Positions 34,687-47,200 of a DNA stretch of 64,000 nucleotides are shown piece by piece; the first letter of the stretch is position 1, and each line of letters opens with the position of its first letter. The translations under genes and the position numbers were made by a program. Location of the stretch: the NCBI GenBank assembly GCA_023052935.1, contig CM041297.1:54045917-54109916 (forward strand), given 5' to 3'. Under the pieces are notes generated by a model. It had not been told where the DNA came from and ran no database searches. It saw only the letters and a program-made list of their open reading frames with translations. This stretch comes from Piezodorus guildinii. Taxonomy: Eukaryota > Arthropoda > Insecta > Hemiptera > Pentatomidae.

Positions 34687-36340
34687 TAAATAATCCCTAT
34701 ATCGCAGAATCACTCAATATTTTGCAAATGAAGATATATGGAATAAAGAATGGGCTGACTGCAACACTTACAATTACTTTCAATCAGCTCGTTATTGCTG
34801 CTTAATGCGCTTTGAAGAACATTTTAGAAAATTAGCCATAATGGGTTAATAAATTAATCAAATGGATTAAAAAAAATATTTATATTTATTACAAATATTA
34901 AAAAAATAATTTAAATATAATTACATACATCTTTACAACAATAGAAACCATGGACAAATTAGAAAATACAGTAAAATACTATGTGTGATAGCAAATAATA
35001 TATAAAATAGATATATATGATAAGTATAAAAATAATTTACCAATATAAATATACAAGTTTATTATAAAATAATGATAATAATATTACTAATGACAAATTT
35101 TTGAATTCGATTGAGATCAATATGTGCAAGTTTGCTTTTTGGGCTTGTTCTAATATACAGTACTCAATTTTATAAAGTAATAATTCTATTTAACATTTAT
35201 TTGGATTTTTTAAACTAATTCCGGTTATGATGTGATGTTTTTCGTCCAAAAAATGCAATCAATAAATTAAAAAACTGTTTTCTACTTCTTATTTTATTTT
35301 TTTTTTTTTCGGAAGAATCTCATTCATTCAATATTAATTTGAAATAAATACTTAATCATTTTTTCTTCCATTGTCAATAGTTTTATTATTAAAATAATAT
35401 ACAATATGCTATAAATGTTTCAAGGTCTATATTTGATCTTTAACTATATCTTCACAATACTGCTTTATTTTGTCAATCAGAATATATACAAATATATATC
35501 TATTAATCTCCTAGTGATTTATTGTCATGGAATAAGAAGGGTTGTAATAGGAAAACACTAATTAATTGGAATTAACTAAGGAAAAAGGAATAATTCATTG
35601 TTTCAAACTAATATTGGTACACATTTCAGGTGAAAGTTTGAAACCAGATTACTTTCAAATCCTAAGTTGGAGTACAAAAAATGAATTTTAATTTTTGGAG
35701 GGAATAACTTCGTTAGGATTATTATGTGATTTTTGGCAGGGGCATAAGTTTCGATTTTATTCCCATGGTAACTGTGCATGCACAGCATAGTTTTTCATTA
35801 AATTATATCTAAGAAATAATCCCATCGTTTGAGTCCAAAATCCTATTGTATTTGCAAATTTCGATCCAAAAGAGAAAAATACAAAAAGTAAAATTAGGTT
35901 TAAGTGATATAGGGATAAGATGAAAAATTATGCAACAGTCTAATCAACAAATTTATACACCAACAAAAAAATTAAGAACAACGGTTGAAGAGAAGAGAAA
36001 ATTGAGCGTCCTTTAGAAAAAAAAAAAATCATCTATTTTAATTTTTTATTGATGGATCAATCTTCTAATTGTGAATAATTCAAATTATAATGCCGAAATT
36101 CAAGATAAAGAGAAATGCAGGGGTCGTCAATATCACCATAGGCAAAAAAGTCAACGAAAAATACAAAAAAGAGCAATTCATTTAATTCTTTCACAGATAT
36201 ATCAATCTTTTGAAACAGTTATAAATGACCGAATTTCCATGATACAAACGGCAGGTGCATAAAAAAACATTGTGCTATTGTACCGTGAACTCATACAGTC
36301 TATAGTCACATTCAGATTACAATGCTATAATTTAAGATGA
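34687..36340. other. AT-rich spacer, no gene recognised
   Basis: Low-complexity A/T sequence. Short frames (35603-35788 minus, 36071-36262 plus) have no recognisable domain. Confidence 0.4.
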
Positions 36341-36355
36341 TATATCTCTACAAAG

Positions 36356-36676
36356 GGGAGCGGCGTGGTCTAGTGGATAGAGCGCTAGTCTGCTGTGCTC
36401 AAGGTCCTGGGTTCGAATCCCGGCTGTGGCAGAATATTATTTATTCTGTTAATTCAGTCGGGGGGCGAACTTAGGGTATGGAGACCCTCCTGGGGCAGAC
36501 CCAGCCTCTATAAAGTGGGTACCCAAATTAATTGGGGAAAAACCTGGCGGCTGAGCGTGATTAAGGCCTAATCACCTCATTGCACAGCCGTTGGCCTAGA
36601 AACAGTACGAATCTCTATATGTACTGAGCCCAAGACCCTTCATGGGTTGTAGTGGTACAGATTTTTTTTTTTTTTT
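36356..36676 (+). repeat. SINE-A, complete young copy with perfect 15-bp duplication
   Basis: 321 bp, flanked by identical TATATCTCTACAAAG at 36341-36355 and 36677-36691. The tRNA-derived head has A box TGGTCTAGTGG (36366-36376) and B box GGTTCGAATCC (36410-36420), the internal Pol III promoter. A unique body (CCTCTATAAAGTGGGTACCC, GGCCTAATCACCTCATTGCA) and a T-rich 3' end follow. It is the reference copy for the family; others are at 2584-2846, 14098-14330 and 19541-19802. Confidence 0.93.
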
Positions 36677-36691
36677 TATATCTCTACAAAG

Positions 36692-37359
36692 TGATGATGT
36701 TTTACAATTAAATGAAACAATAATAACAAAACATGTATTCTAAACATAATCTAATTTTACAAACATACTCTTCTTTCCAATGAAATTCGATTGCAAATCG
36801 TAAATAAAAAAAAAAAATTTTCACTTCTATCGGCAGTCCCTATGACTGCCTGAATTATTATTATTATTTTTTTAAAAATAGTGTGAAATGGCATACACAA
36901 GATTTAAAATAGGAGGCCAAGCATGTTGAAAATTGTTAGGCTAGTGGGTTGAGAAAATATACGTTATTTTTTCATAACAATTTCTATATACATACAAAAA
37001 AAAAAAAAAATAAATAAATAAGTATGTGGTTGGAAGCAAAAACAGTCTCTAACCACACCTTTAGCCTTAATATCTTAATTGATTTTATATCTTTTTTAAA
37101 TATTATTTTTACTTTCCCTAAGAATTGATAGGATTCCCCTGCTTCCATTTCCTACACTCATGATATTATGTACAACTAAGAGGGATATTAGACAAATATA
37201 AAATGACTCTAAATGAAAATATTTTGGACTTTTGCTAAATTTCATATAGTTTTACACATGAGTTAATGATATATTTAGTTTCAAGTATTGTTCCAAGTAA
37301 ATGTTTATAAAGTTATTTAAAAATCAAAAGTTAAAGTTCGAGACTCACCCTTGTAATAT
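36692..37359. other. Spacer, no gene recognised
   Basis: A-rich runs near 36810 and 37000; nothing else seen. Confidence 0.4.
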
Positions 37360-37623
37360 TTATTTGTTTGTTTATTCACTTAATGTCACTTTATGCTGCT
37401 GTGGCTAATCGGATGATGCTACAGTGGAAGTTCTAATTTTGCCCATCCATGTTGCCCAGGATCATGTTTTGAGCTTCCCTTTGAAGGAAAGCTCATTAAG
37501 GATTTTTTATTCATAATTAAGGATTTTTTACTACCATTAAAAAATTCTGAGGCCACCTGCTAGGTTTGTACCCGCAACCTTGGGCATAGAAGGCTGTTAA
37601 GCTACCCACTATACCACAGGTGA
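37360..37623 (-). repeat. SINE-B copy
   Basis: Reverse copy: TTTGTTTGTTTATTCACTTA tail, ATGCTGCTGTGGCTAATCGG, AGGTTTGTACCCGC (mutated B box), GGGCATAGAAGGCTGTTAAG, and CCACTATACCACAGGTGACC (A-box side). A short internal duplication (TAAGGATTTTTTA twice, near 37497 and 37519) is particular to this copy. Confidence 0.85.
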
Positions 37624-38499
37624 CCCACCCTTTTAATGTAATTTTCATAAATTGTACAAAGATATTAAGCAAAAAATTTGCAATACCTTTTCTTCTTAAA
37701 TGAAATGTTTGTGCGATATTTATGATAATTATTTGAAGAAAAATTTATAGAGAAGAAATTTATAGAAACCATCTGAAATATAAGTTACAAAACTGATTTT
37801 TTTTTTTTTAGTTCTTAATCAAAAGTAATTCTTATTTTTCTCTGCATTTTTCAAGAAAATATATATAAGGATATTCAAAGCTAAGAAGTAACTTATTATA
37901 TGAAAATTAGTCAAAATGACATTTTTAAAAGTTCCTGCAGATATATAAAATTAAGTCTTAAATTGATATTATCTTTCTATATGATAATATAAAAAATAAA
38001 ATAAAAAAAATATGCAGTCAGAGCAGTAAAGTGGTTTATCCTGAGAGTTTTTCTTGAGATGCTTTGGTTATCCTTTATAGCTTTAGAAAAAGTGCAGTGA
38101 ATAAATCCGAAAAGTTAACTAATATCGCAGTTTAATAATCATTCTTATCTGTATCAAACCATGTTGTTTTAAAAAGCTTACATTTCTTTGAAATATTTTT
38201 TTTTTTTTTTTTTTTTTTATATAAGGCAATCTTAGAGATTATAGAAATAGCTGCATCCTCTTCCCTTTAATCGTAGATAAACTTTATCTGTGTGATTTCT
38301 TTATAAGGTAATCAGAAATTATCAGCTTATATTTTGTAGCAATAGTCAAAACATTATTGCATAATGGAAATGTTAGGTTAAATTTAAATATAAAAACATG
38401 TTGTATTTAAATATAGAATGATTGACTTTTTAAAACTTAAATCAAAGAACTGAGCTAATCCACAGTGTGTTCATATTATTTTTCAAACTTTTTTTTTTT
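37624..38499. other. Spacer, no gene recognised
   Basis: AT-rich with T-runs near 38200 and 38490; nothing coding seen. Confidence 0.4.
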
Positions 38500-39600
38500 T
38501 TTTACTTTCAGTTACTTATATATGAAATATATAGTGAGGGAAAGTATTGGGATCTTGAAAATTTTCTAATTCCAGTTTTCAACAGAAATTTACATTTTAG
38601 GGTCTCCCGAGTCCAAATGACCAAGTCCAGCAAAAAGGTCTATGTTTGTGTGTGTGTGTGTGGTAAGTCCCGTGAAAAAACGAAAAGTCGTTGCTGGCAA
38701 AAACTTGCTACATCAATGTAAAATTTATTGGGCTTTAATATCATGTAGGTTTCATTCTGATTGAAATGATCTGAAAGGGCTTAAATGCCGATATTTTAAA
38801 TTTTCTTCATCTAAAGTACCTTTAATTTTGTATATTCTATAAATATAACCATATTATCTTGTTAGCATTGATTAATAACGGCTAAATATGCAAGTTGAGC
38901 AATTTTTAGAAATAACTATGTGTGTGTGTGTCTATCCGTATGTGGTAGGTTTAGCGCAAAAACTAAAAGTTGTAAGAAACTGAAATTTCATATTTCAAAC
39001 TGCTATACGCCCGAGAGATGAAACTTGGCTAACTAGCATTTTGCACCTTTTGATGATTTTCCCAAAAACAGCTCTAATGATTTTGATTAAACTCACTATA
39101 TCGATGTAAAATTTAATGGGCTTTAATATCATGTAGGTTTCATTCTGATTGTAATAGTCTGACAGAGCTTAAATGTCGATATTTTAAATGTTTATTCTCT
39201 AAAGTACCTTTAATTTTGTAGATTTAAAAAAAAAAATAGGCATATCATCTTGTTAGCATTGGTTAATAATGGCATGCAAGTTGGCAATTTTGATAAACGA
39301 CTAAGGGAGAAAAGGGCAAAAATATTTTGTTTTGCAATTTTTGTGTTTTTTAGAATAGTAAAATATATGTATAATATGCTATTGGAAAGCTAAAGATTTT
39401 AGAAAAACTATTATCTAATACGTGGAATTGTAAAAGTTAATGGAGATTGATGAAAAACCGACAAAACTAACTGATTGTTGTAGATAAAAATATAATAGGT
39501 CATTTAATAAAACACTTGTTTCTATCCTAAACATTATGATTTTAAAAACGGAGGTAAGTGAAAGTCATGCGTTGCACGCACCAAATTTTTTAATACTTAC
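38500..39600 (+). repeat. R1 copy with internal tandem duplication
   Basis: The first part (38515-38925) and a second part (38920-39600) both contain the GTGTGTGTG tract, the ATTTAATGGGCTTTAATATC ATGTAGGTTTC-type block and AAAGTACCTTTAATTTTGTA. About 400 bp of R1 is therefore present twice in direct orientation. It ends in GGAGGTAAGTGAAAGTCATG, the R1 3' end. Confidence 0.8.
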
Positions 39601-40958
39601 AATTGGCATACAAACCAACAAACTGCAATGTTGGTGGGTGTAGGTATTGATTAAAACAAAATTAAATACATTAAGATTTGTTTGAAAAGAAATAATTGTT
39701 ATCAACTGATACCATATTCTGGTCTCATGGTCTTTGAGGATAGTTGTTATAAATCATTTATCTATTTACAGTTGATATTATAAATTAGATATCTTTTTGC
39801 TGATATTAAGTGTTTCAAGGTTTTACTGTGTTTTCATAGTCATCAAGAATAGTGGTTGACATTTTCTACTCGAACTAGAAAAAAAATTTATAATGCATTT
39901 TTACGAGGAATATCAAGAAAATAGGCAAAAAGTAAGATAATTACAATTAGTAAGATAAAACACCATGACAACAAAACAACACACACAACTAATTGTTCCT
40001 CTATAATTAAGAAGATAAATTCATTCATAATGAAATCAGATTCATAAAGAAATTTTTTTTTTATATCTTAATTGATACAAGATAAATATTTATGTACATT
40101 TCATTGATTGAAGTTTACTCAAATATTAATTTATCACATTATTTTTTAAATGAAAAAAATAAAAAACAATGATTAAAATGATAATGTTTTGATTATTTAA
40201 ATTTTTAATCTTATGAAATATAATTTTATTTATGTAAAACATTTGATTTATTCTGTGCAATGTACAGGGCATTTGCTTATAATTTATTTATAAATTTCAT
40301 CAAAATTTAAATTGGAATATACAATTTCTTCATTACAAATTTCAGGTTTATCTGTGGAAAAAGAAATGGAACTTTTTAAAAATAATTCACACCATCTATA
40401 CTGTATTTTAAAGTTATATAATTTATTAAATTTGTAAAAAAAAAAAAAAATATTCACATAGCTTTCATTCAACTTATATACAAATACAATTTTATAATAT
40501 TAACATTACCATGCTTACACTATGATCAGTCTTTCCTAAATCTTTGATCTACCTAATACTATCGTGCTGAGAACACCGTTAATGCACTTGGAAGGCACGT
40601 TTCCTTAAGTACTATGAAAAATCACACTGTCTCTATTTTCGTATCACTTTCCATCAATTATAATACTAAATATCATAAGTATATACAAAAATAAATCACA
40701 TAGATTCAATACATATATAAAGAAAAATACTAGGAAACATTTAGGTCATAACAAAGTTTTAAGTATTTTTTCCTTATTCCTATCACATTTTTTTCTGTAT
40801 AAAACTAATAGGGATATAACCATCTTCTTAATGAGATCTGAACATTTGCAAACTCAATCACTTTTTCAAAGCGGATCATCTGAAAGATTAAGTAGTATAT
40901 CCACTTTTGTTATTACAAACAAATTACTCAGTAATGCTCGTAAAACACAAAACATCTT
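39601..40958. other. 3' flank of the transporter gene
   Basis: AT-rich. On the minus strand this holds the 3' UTR of the Tret1-like gene. AATAAA-type signals occur, for example at 40252-40247 (minus), about 700 bp past the stop; which one is used cannot be told. Confidence 0.4.
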
Positions 40959-41258
40959 CTAAGGCAAAACATTTCCTTTTGGAATCTGGATAAATGATGG
41001 TGCTTGACTTGGTGGTTTGGGTTTCCCAAGGGTCTTTGTTCTTCCCGAGAAATAGTCTTCGATTTCTTGTAGAGTTCTGCCTTTTGTTTCTGGAAGGAAG
41101 AAATAGAAGAAGATTGTTCCAAAAGATGAGACGCATCCATACAAAATCCATGTTCCATGCTTGGTAAATAGTGATTGGAAAAGAGGATAGGATTTAACCA
41201 CAAGAAAGATGAAGAAATGGCATCCACATGTTGTCAATCCACCTATGATTCCTCTGAC
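40959..41258 (-). CDS. Tret1: Tret1-like terminal exon 7
   Basis: The acceptor CTGTTTAG is followed by VRGIIGGLTTCGCHFFIFLV, the last two membrane helices, LPETKGRTLQEIEDYFSGRT, and a short cytoplasmic tail ending GNVLP with TAG at 40961-40959. Starts in phase 0. Confidence 0.92.
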   Translation of the reverse strand, partial: VRGIIGGLTTCGCHFFIFLVVKSYPLFQSLFTKHGTWILYGCVSSFGTIFFYFFLPETKGRTLQEIEDYFSGRTKTLGKPKPPSQAPSFIQIPKGNVLP

Positions 41259-44200
41259 CTAAACAGAAAAATTAAATGTTTGTAAAGTATATATATAAAA
41301 AGACTCATTCAACTAAACCTAAAGAATAAGTTTCAATTCAAATTTAAATTCTAGATTAATAATCATTAATTTTATATCAAATATGTACTCCTTTCTTTTT
41401 TATTATAGTTTTAATTCTCTACTAAAATATAAAACTCCTCTCGCATCCAATTCCTTATAATCCAATATCCTAAGAAAAATCCTCAATGCTCCTTACTTTG
41501 TAACTAATTAACTCATCCATAGAGACCAAAATATCCCACTGGTTGCTGACTTAGCCCATGGTGATAGATACACCTCCTTTAATTCCAAACTACCTGCCCA
41601 CTCAAACCCGCAAGTCCGTAACCTCTCAAATACATCTATTCCCGATAATCCTCTGAGACAACTGAAAGGACGGTGGCCTTGAGACCTACTTATAAAATAA
41701 ACTTTGAAGTGCTACCACTGGGTAGCTTCTTTACATGTCTATTCATGCCTATTATTGTAATTCATCCATTTTACTTTTGTATTTGCATGTACAGTTGTAA
41801 AAACCAATAAAATATGTTTAAAAAAAAATGTTTTAATTCTGAAATATATGTCAGTTTCATAAAAAATGAGAAATTTTGAGAAAAAAAATGTTGACTGTTT
41901 AGACGTAAAATATAATTTTACATGAACTGTTCGAGAAAGACTAACACCTTTTGAGTTGTTGCTTCACTGGAGCAAAAAATACTTTAAGCGTGAAGATTGT
42001 GAATTCTGTATTGTATGATAAAAATAGATGGGGTAAATCAAGATCTAAATTTCAAGATAAAGTTATTTATCAATGATCAAGAAGAAATTGTAAGAGTTTG
42101 TATTTTTCTGAAACCATAACTGCTAATAGTTGTTGAACTATATTTTGATCAGCCAAAAAACTATGTAATTAATCTATACCATATAATGATGTTTACCTGT
42201 GTTGGATAGACTTCTCCAACCATGACCCAAGGTACCACTAAGTACCCAAGAACTGATGCTGCAGTAAACAGAAATATAGCAAAAATGGGAATCCATGTAG
42301 CTATTGGTTCAATTCCCTCCTTCGCCCATTTTTCGCCTATCCACATATAACTACCAAGAGTTATCAGTGACACACCACAGCCAACACCTGAGGAAAGAAA
42401 AGAGTAAGAGTAATCCATTAATTCATATACAAAGGGAAAAAAGAAAAAGAAAAGATAAATAACATAGCAAACTTACTTGATACAAATGTGAGAGTTCTCC
42501 TACCATACATTCTCATGCATACACAAGAAAATATGGTTATGACTAGTCTGACTATTCCAAGCATCACAGTTGCAAAATATTTGTCCCATGTTGCGCCAGA
42601 ATCCTAAGAAAATAGAATAAAAAAATTATATTTATTATGCCTTGTATTTACCACTTAACTATATTTACATATACATTTCTGATTGGATAGATTCTTCATA
42701 TCCATATTCTTCAGATCCTACTATTCTTAATCAGAACCTGGCAGCATGTCTAGTGAATTATTGGTGAAAGAATTGAAAACATGGAGAAACCAATGTCTGC
42801 ATGAAAATAATGTCTGTGGAGGAAGCCTTAAGGTGTGATTGAAATGTGATCTAAAACTTTCTTCACAGAAACATCATCAATTATAATTGATGAATGAGAA
42901 AAGTCGTATTTTGGTGATTCATTAGTAATTCATATAACAGAAGAATATTTTGATGATAAAATCTTATAATACAAATCTAGGACTTCCCAGGAGAGGTCAA
43001 TAGAATGAGAGATAAAAAATCGAATCGCCTCACCCAGGGAACTATTTTTCCTGTGGTATAGTGGCTATTATAAAAGCCTTCTATGCATAAGGTTAAACCC
43101 GCAGGTGGCCCTAGTATTCTTTAAAGGGAGTAATAAATCCTTAGTTTGCCATCCATAGGAGGGGAGATTAAAAGGTGGTCCCAAGCCTGTGCAATATCAG
43201 GTACTCGTTAAAGATCCCTATCCTAAGTAAATCTGGATAGGCAAAATTTAGGACTCACACTGTAGCATTGTCCGACTAGCCACAGGAGCATAAATTGATG
43301 TTAAATAAATAAACAAACAAAAATCAAATGGCAAATTTAAATTATAATGTGTGCTTCTGTTTTTGTATGTTGAAAAGGAACTATATTCATTTTAGTAGAT
43401 ATAATTAGTTGACTGTTGAGAATTACTGGAAGGAATCAGTCCAGGTGGTGGTCAGTGAATTAAACAATTGAGTAGTTTCAATTATTTATTTTGTACCACC
43501 TTTCGACCCCATTGTGACTCATCATCAGGGCGTATTGTAGGAAAATGGAAACTTAGGCCCTGATGATGACCTCAATGGGGATCGGAACGTTGGTAGAAAA
43601 TAAACAGTTGAACCTACTCAATTATTTCATTCCCTGACCGCAACCCGGACTAATTCCTTCCAGCACTTATAATTTTTAGCCATGAATTATTTAATGGCTT
43701 ATAGAAATAGTTTTTGTCTATACTTAGAGTGAGAGTAATTGATTTATAAAAATAATTACCTGAAAGACTTCAACAGCATAGAAGGTGACTGAGTTTACTC
43801 CTGAAAACTGGTATATCAGGAAATATAAGGTGAGAATGAAGAAAGGTTTTAGCGCTGCTGGTTGTACTAGACCTTTAAGTATTTCTTGGGTCGAAGGTTT
43901 GTGCAGATTGTTCTTTTGGGCAAAGTTGACCATCTGATTGGCTTCATAGTCAATATCACAAGTTGGTCCACGCAGCTTGGCAAGTGCAGCCCGTCCTTCT
44001 GCTTCCTTCCCGACCGAGACTAGCCACTGAGGCGACTCAGGCATCAAGAAGCAGCCAAGTAATGATATGGCCGGAACAGAACTACTCATCAGGGCAACTG
44101 TCTTCCAATCATAGACTGCACCGATTCCGTATTCTATTAGCACACCTGTAACAATGTAATAAGGTGAAATAGAATCATGACACTGAAAGTTGGCGATTAT

Positions 44201-47200
44201 TAACAATATAATTCTGGGAGAAAAAACAAAATTAACTATTACCTAATGAGACACCAACAGATGCTATGGCGGCTAGCATGCCCCTCAGATGAGGTTGGGT
44301 TGCCTCCGCAGTATACACCCTTGCAGGAGCGCCCACCATCCAGAGCCCAGGCCAACGAGAAGTCTGCCTGCGTAGATCATTGCAAGGGAATCAGCATAAG
44401 CAATGAGCAGCCAGCCGATGATTGTGGGGATTTGGGTCACGATGAGGCTCTTCTTCCTTCCGATTCCATCCATCATCCAGCCAGAAAGGATGCAACCAAC
44501 TGGAGTTGTAACTGCTGCCAGGCTAGCTGCAAAAGAAAAACATCAGCATAAATATTTTACGTTTTGTAAAGTTTAGATTAAGAAATTGCTTTATATTTTA
44601 GGGAGTTTTTGTGGTATTGAGACTTCGGTTTTTGGGTATTAAAAAAAAAAATTATAAATAAGGTTATATAATATGGGTTTTTTACTTATGTTTTTTGGAA
44701 TTGCTGCTAGAAAACAAATTTCTTGTTTCATAACAACATTCTTATAGTAAAACTTGAGAAAAGTTATCTCATTAGAAAAATAAATTATTCTACTTTAGCC
44801 AATAAATGGGATAAAAATCTATCTGATGAATTCAAAATTTTGATATTTCTAGCAAAATCTAAATAAATTAATAAAACAAAACATTTCTTGCCCTGAATAA
44901 CTGTATTGGAAACTTACTTTATATCAAAGAAATTAGGATATACTTATTTATTTTTTAATAATTATTTTCTTATCGATCAAATATTTCGGTGAGAGAGTGT
45001 TTGGAGAAAGGCTTTTCACTTAATAATAGTACTTTACTAATTATGAGGATTACTTACCAACCCAAGAGGCTTGATCTTTGTCAATAGGAATAAGGCTGTC
45101 AGGGGCTTCTAGTTGAGGTATAGCTACTGCAGAAAATCCAAATGCCATTCCTGTGTTGATTGTACCCAGGTTTGCCATCAGAGCTGCTCCAACCTGAAAT
45201 AACAATCATATTATATAAAATATCATATTTATATTTATATAAGTTCAAAAAATCATTATTTATATCAATAGGAGTTTATGGAATTCTGAAATTCAAATTT
45301 GTTTCCTATTTAATCAATCAAAACCAAACAACAAAATATTTTTGTTTAATACTTTAATATTCACTTCTAAATAGAAGTTTAGCTTTAACTTGTAGATTGA
45401 GGTAACTCTTTGTTCTACAGTTATCTGAGTCTCAGTTTCGAGTCCTATTAAGTACCCGAGACCTTTCAAGGAAAATTAATCCAATATTTTAATTATGTTT
45501 ATTTTAAAAATAATATGACTCCAAATGTGTGAAAAAAGTGTCAGGCATATGATAATATATTATTTTACATATTACTAAAATATATTTTAAAAAACGAAGA
45601 ATTCAAGTAAATATAATTTGTGTGGTCGATCTTTAGAATAAAAAATAATATCTACTAGTACAAATTATGATTTTTTAAACCTAGATTAATTTTAATTTTT
45701 TTTTTTTTTTCATAAGACGAAAAACTGAAAATTTTAAACTAAAATTAAATATATAATTGTTATTTTAGTTGTAATTTCGGGTGATTCTTAATTAATGTTG
45801 GTATCTTATCATTTCCAATGTGCTGCTATTATCTTTTTTAAGATTGTATAAACAACTTTGACCTGCAGATGTTTGCTTTGCAGTAAATATTACCTTCTAA
45901 ACAACATTTTAAGATAACAAGTCGATTTATATTATATAATAATTATACTTCTATATACATACTTTAAGAATAAATTTTAAATTTAAAAAGTGTATGCATT
46001 GTTGCTAATGTGTAGTTTCTTGAACGTTGTTTTCTGTATTTTAGCGTATTTAGTTGTTTTATAATAAAATGCTGTTGTAAATTTTAATCAATAAAAAAAA
46101 ATAAAAAAAGTACATTTAGATATAATTTATATTTTAGAATAATTCAGGTTCTGAATTACGCTGAAGAATGAAACTAAAATATTGAATTTCGAATATTAAA
46201 TTAAAATAATACTACCCGTTTTCAGTACTCTAGTATTTTTAGTATGAATAATATTATAATTAGTGAACAATACTTGTCTTAGTTACGACAACGAATGAAG
46301 AAACCTCTGCGAAACAAAAGAAGTAAATATGTGCATGCATCTTGAGCGTGATCTAAGTTCACTGTTCTCAATCGGCTACTTTGAACTTATAATTTTCTGG
46401 TCATTAAAAAAAAAGCAATAATCATGCAAACTTTGACGTCAAATTCGTTTCTGATTGATAGTTGGAAGTCAAAGGGTGACGTTCACTGACATCTCAGCGG
46501 GAAGGTATATTTAGTTAAATTATCGGTATTTATAATTATTGATTGAGAATGATGTTTGAATTATTATTGTTTTGGCAAGATATACAACAGATTACTATTT
46601 GTTTTTTCGAAAAAATATTTTTCTGCATTACTTTCTTATGTCGTTACGGCTGATTATCATAATGTCATATATTATATATACCATATAAGTATTATGATAT
46701 CTTTCTTGGGTATGTTTTCTTTTTTTCTTTATTGGTTGATGAATATTTATAAATATCTCCATAGAAAAATTATCATAATAAAAAAACCAAGATACGATTC
46801 TCATATGATGATTAGAATGGAAGTCTTCGAACTGAGAATAGTGGAATATTCCTTCCTGTAGGTAGAAATGAGTGGGCGAAACCACAATACCACGATTTGA
46901 ACATTTACAAAATAATGAAGTAAGAAAAAATAGCTAAGTCACTGAGATAATTGAACATCGATGTTATAATATTGATATTCGAACACTCGTCACTTTGATG
47001 AATCCTGTTCATATTTTTTTTCTTTTTTATTTCATTAAGATTTATGACGTTAGGCATTTTTAAAGCGCTTGATGCCCCTAATGCTATTAATATAAGAACA
47101 AGCACAAATAAAATTTAAAAAAAAATACTTAGAAGGTTTATCAGAAACAGGTCAAGGCCCAACCATTTCAGAAAAATTCTTTTAGGTGTTGTGAATCGAA

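Larger units (their letters stand above)
42604..43759. other. Transporter intron 4, repeat-bearing
   Basis: Holds SINE-B (43045-43326) and the hammerhead fold-back element (43425-43667), both listed separately. 42620-43040 shows nothing else. Confidence 0.6.

Noticed and set aside
36356..36430. A functional tRNA gene
   Set aside because: A and B boxes are present, but the sequence is the head of a 321-bp SINE with a target duplication and the acceptor stem does not close.
43963..44551. Plus-strand frames of 62 and 101 codons
   Set aside because: Antisense shadows of Tret1-like exons 3 and 4.
46556..47105. Frames of 65-100 codons on both strands
   Set aside because: Low-complexity Ile/Tyr/Lys-rich translation of AT-rich intron.
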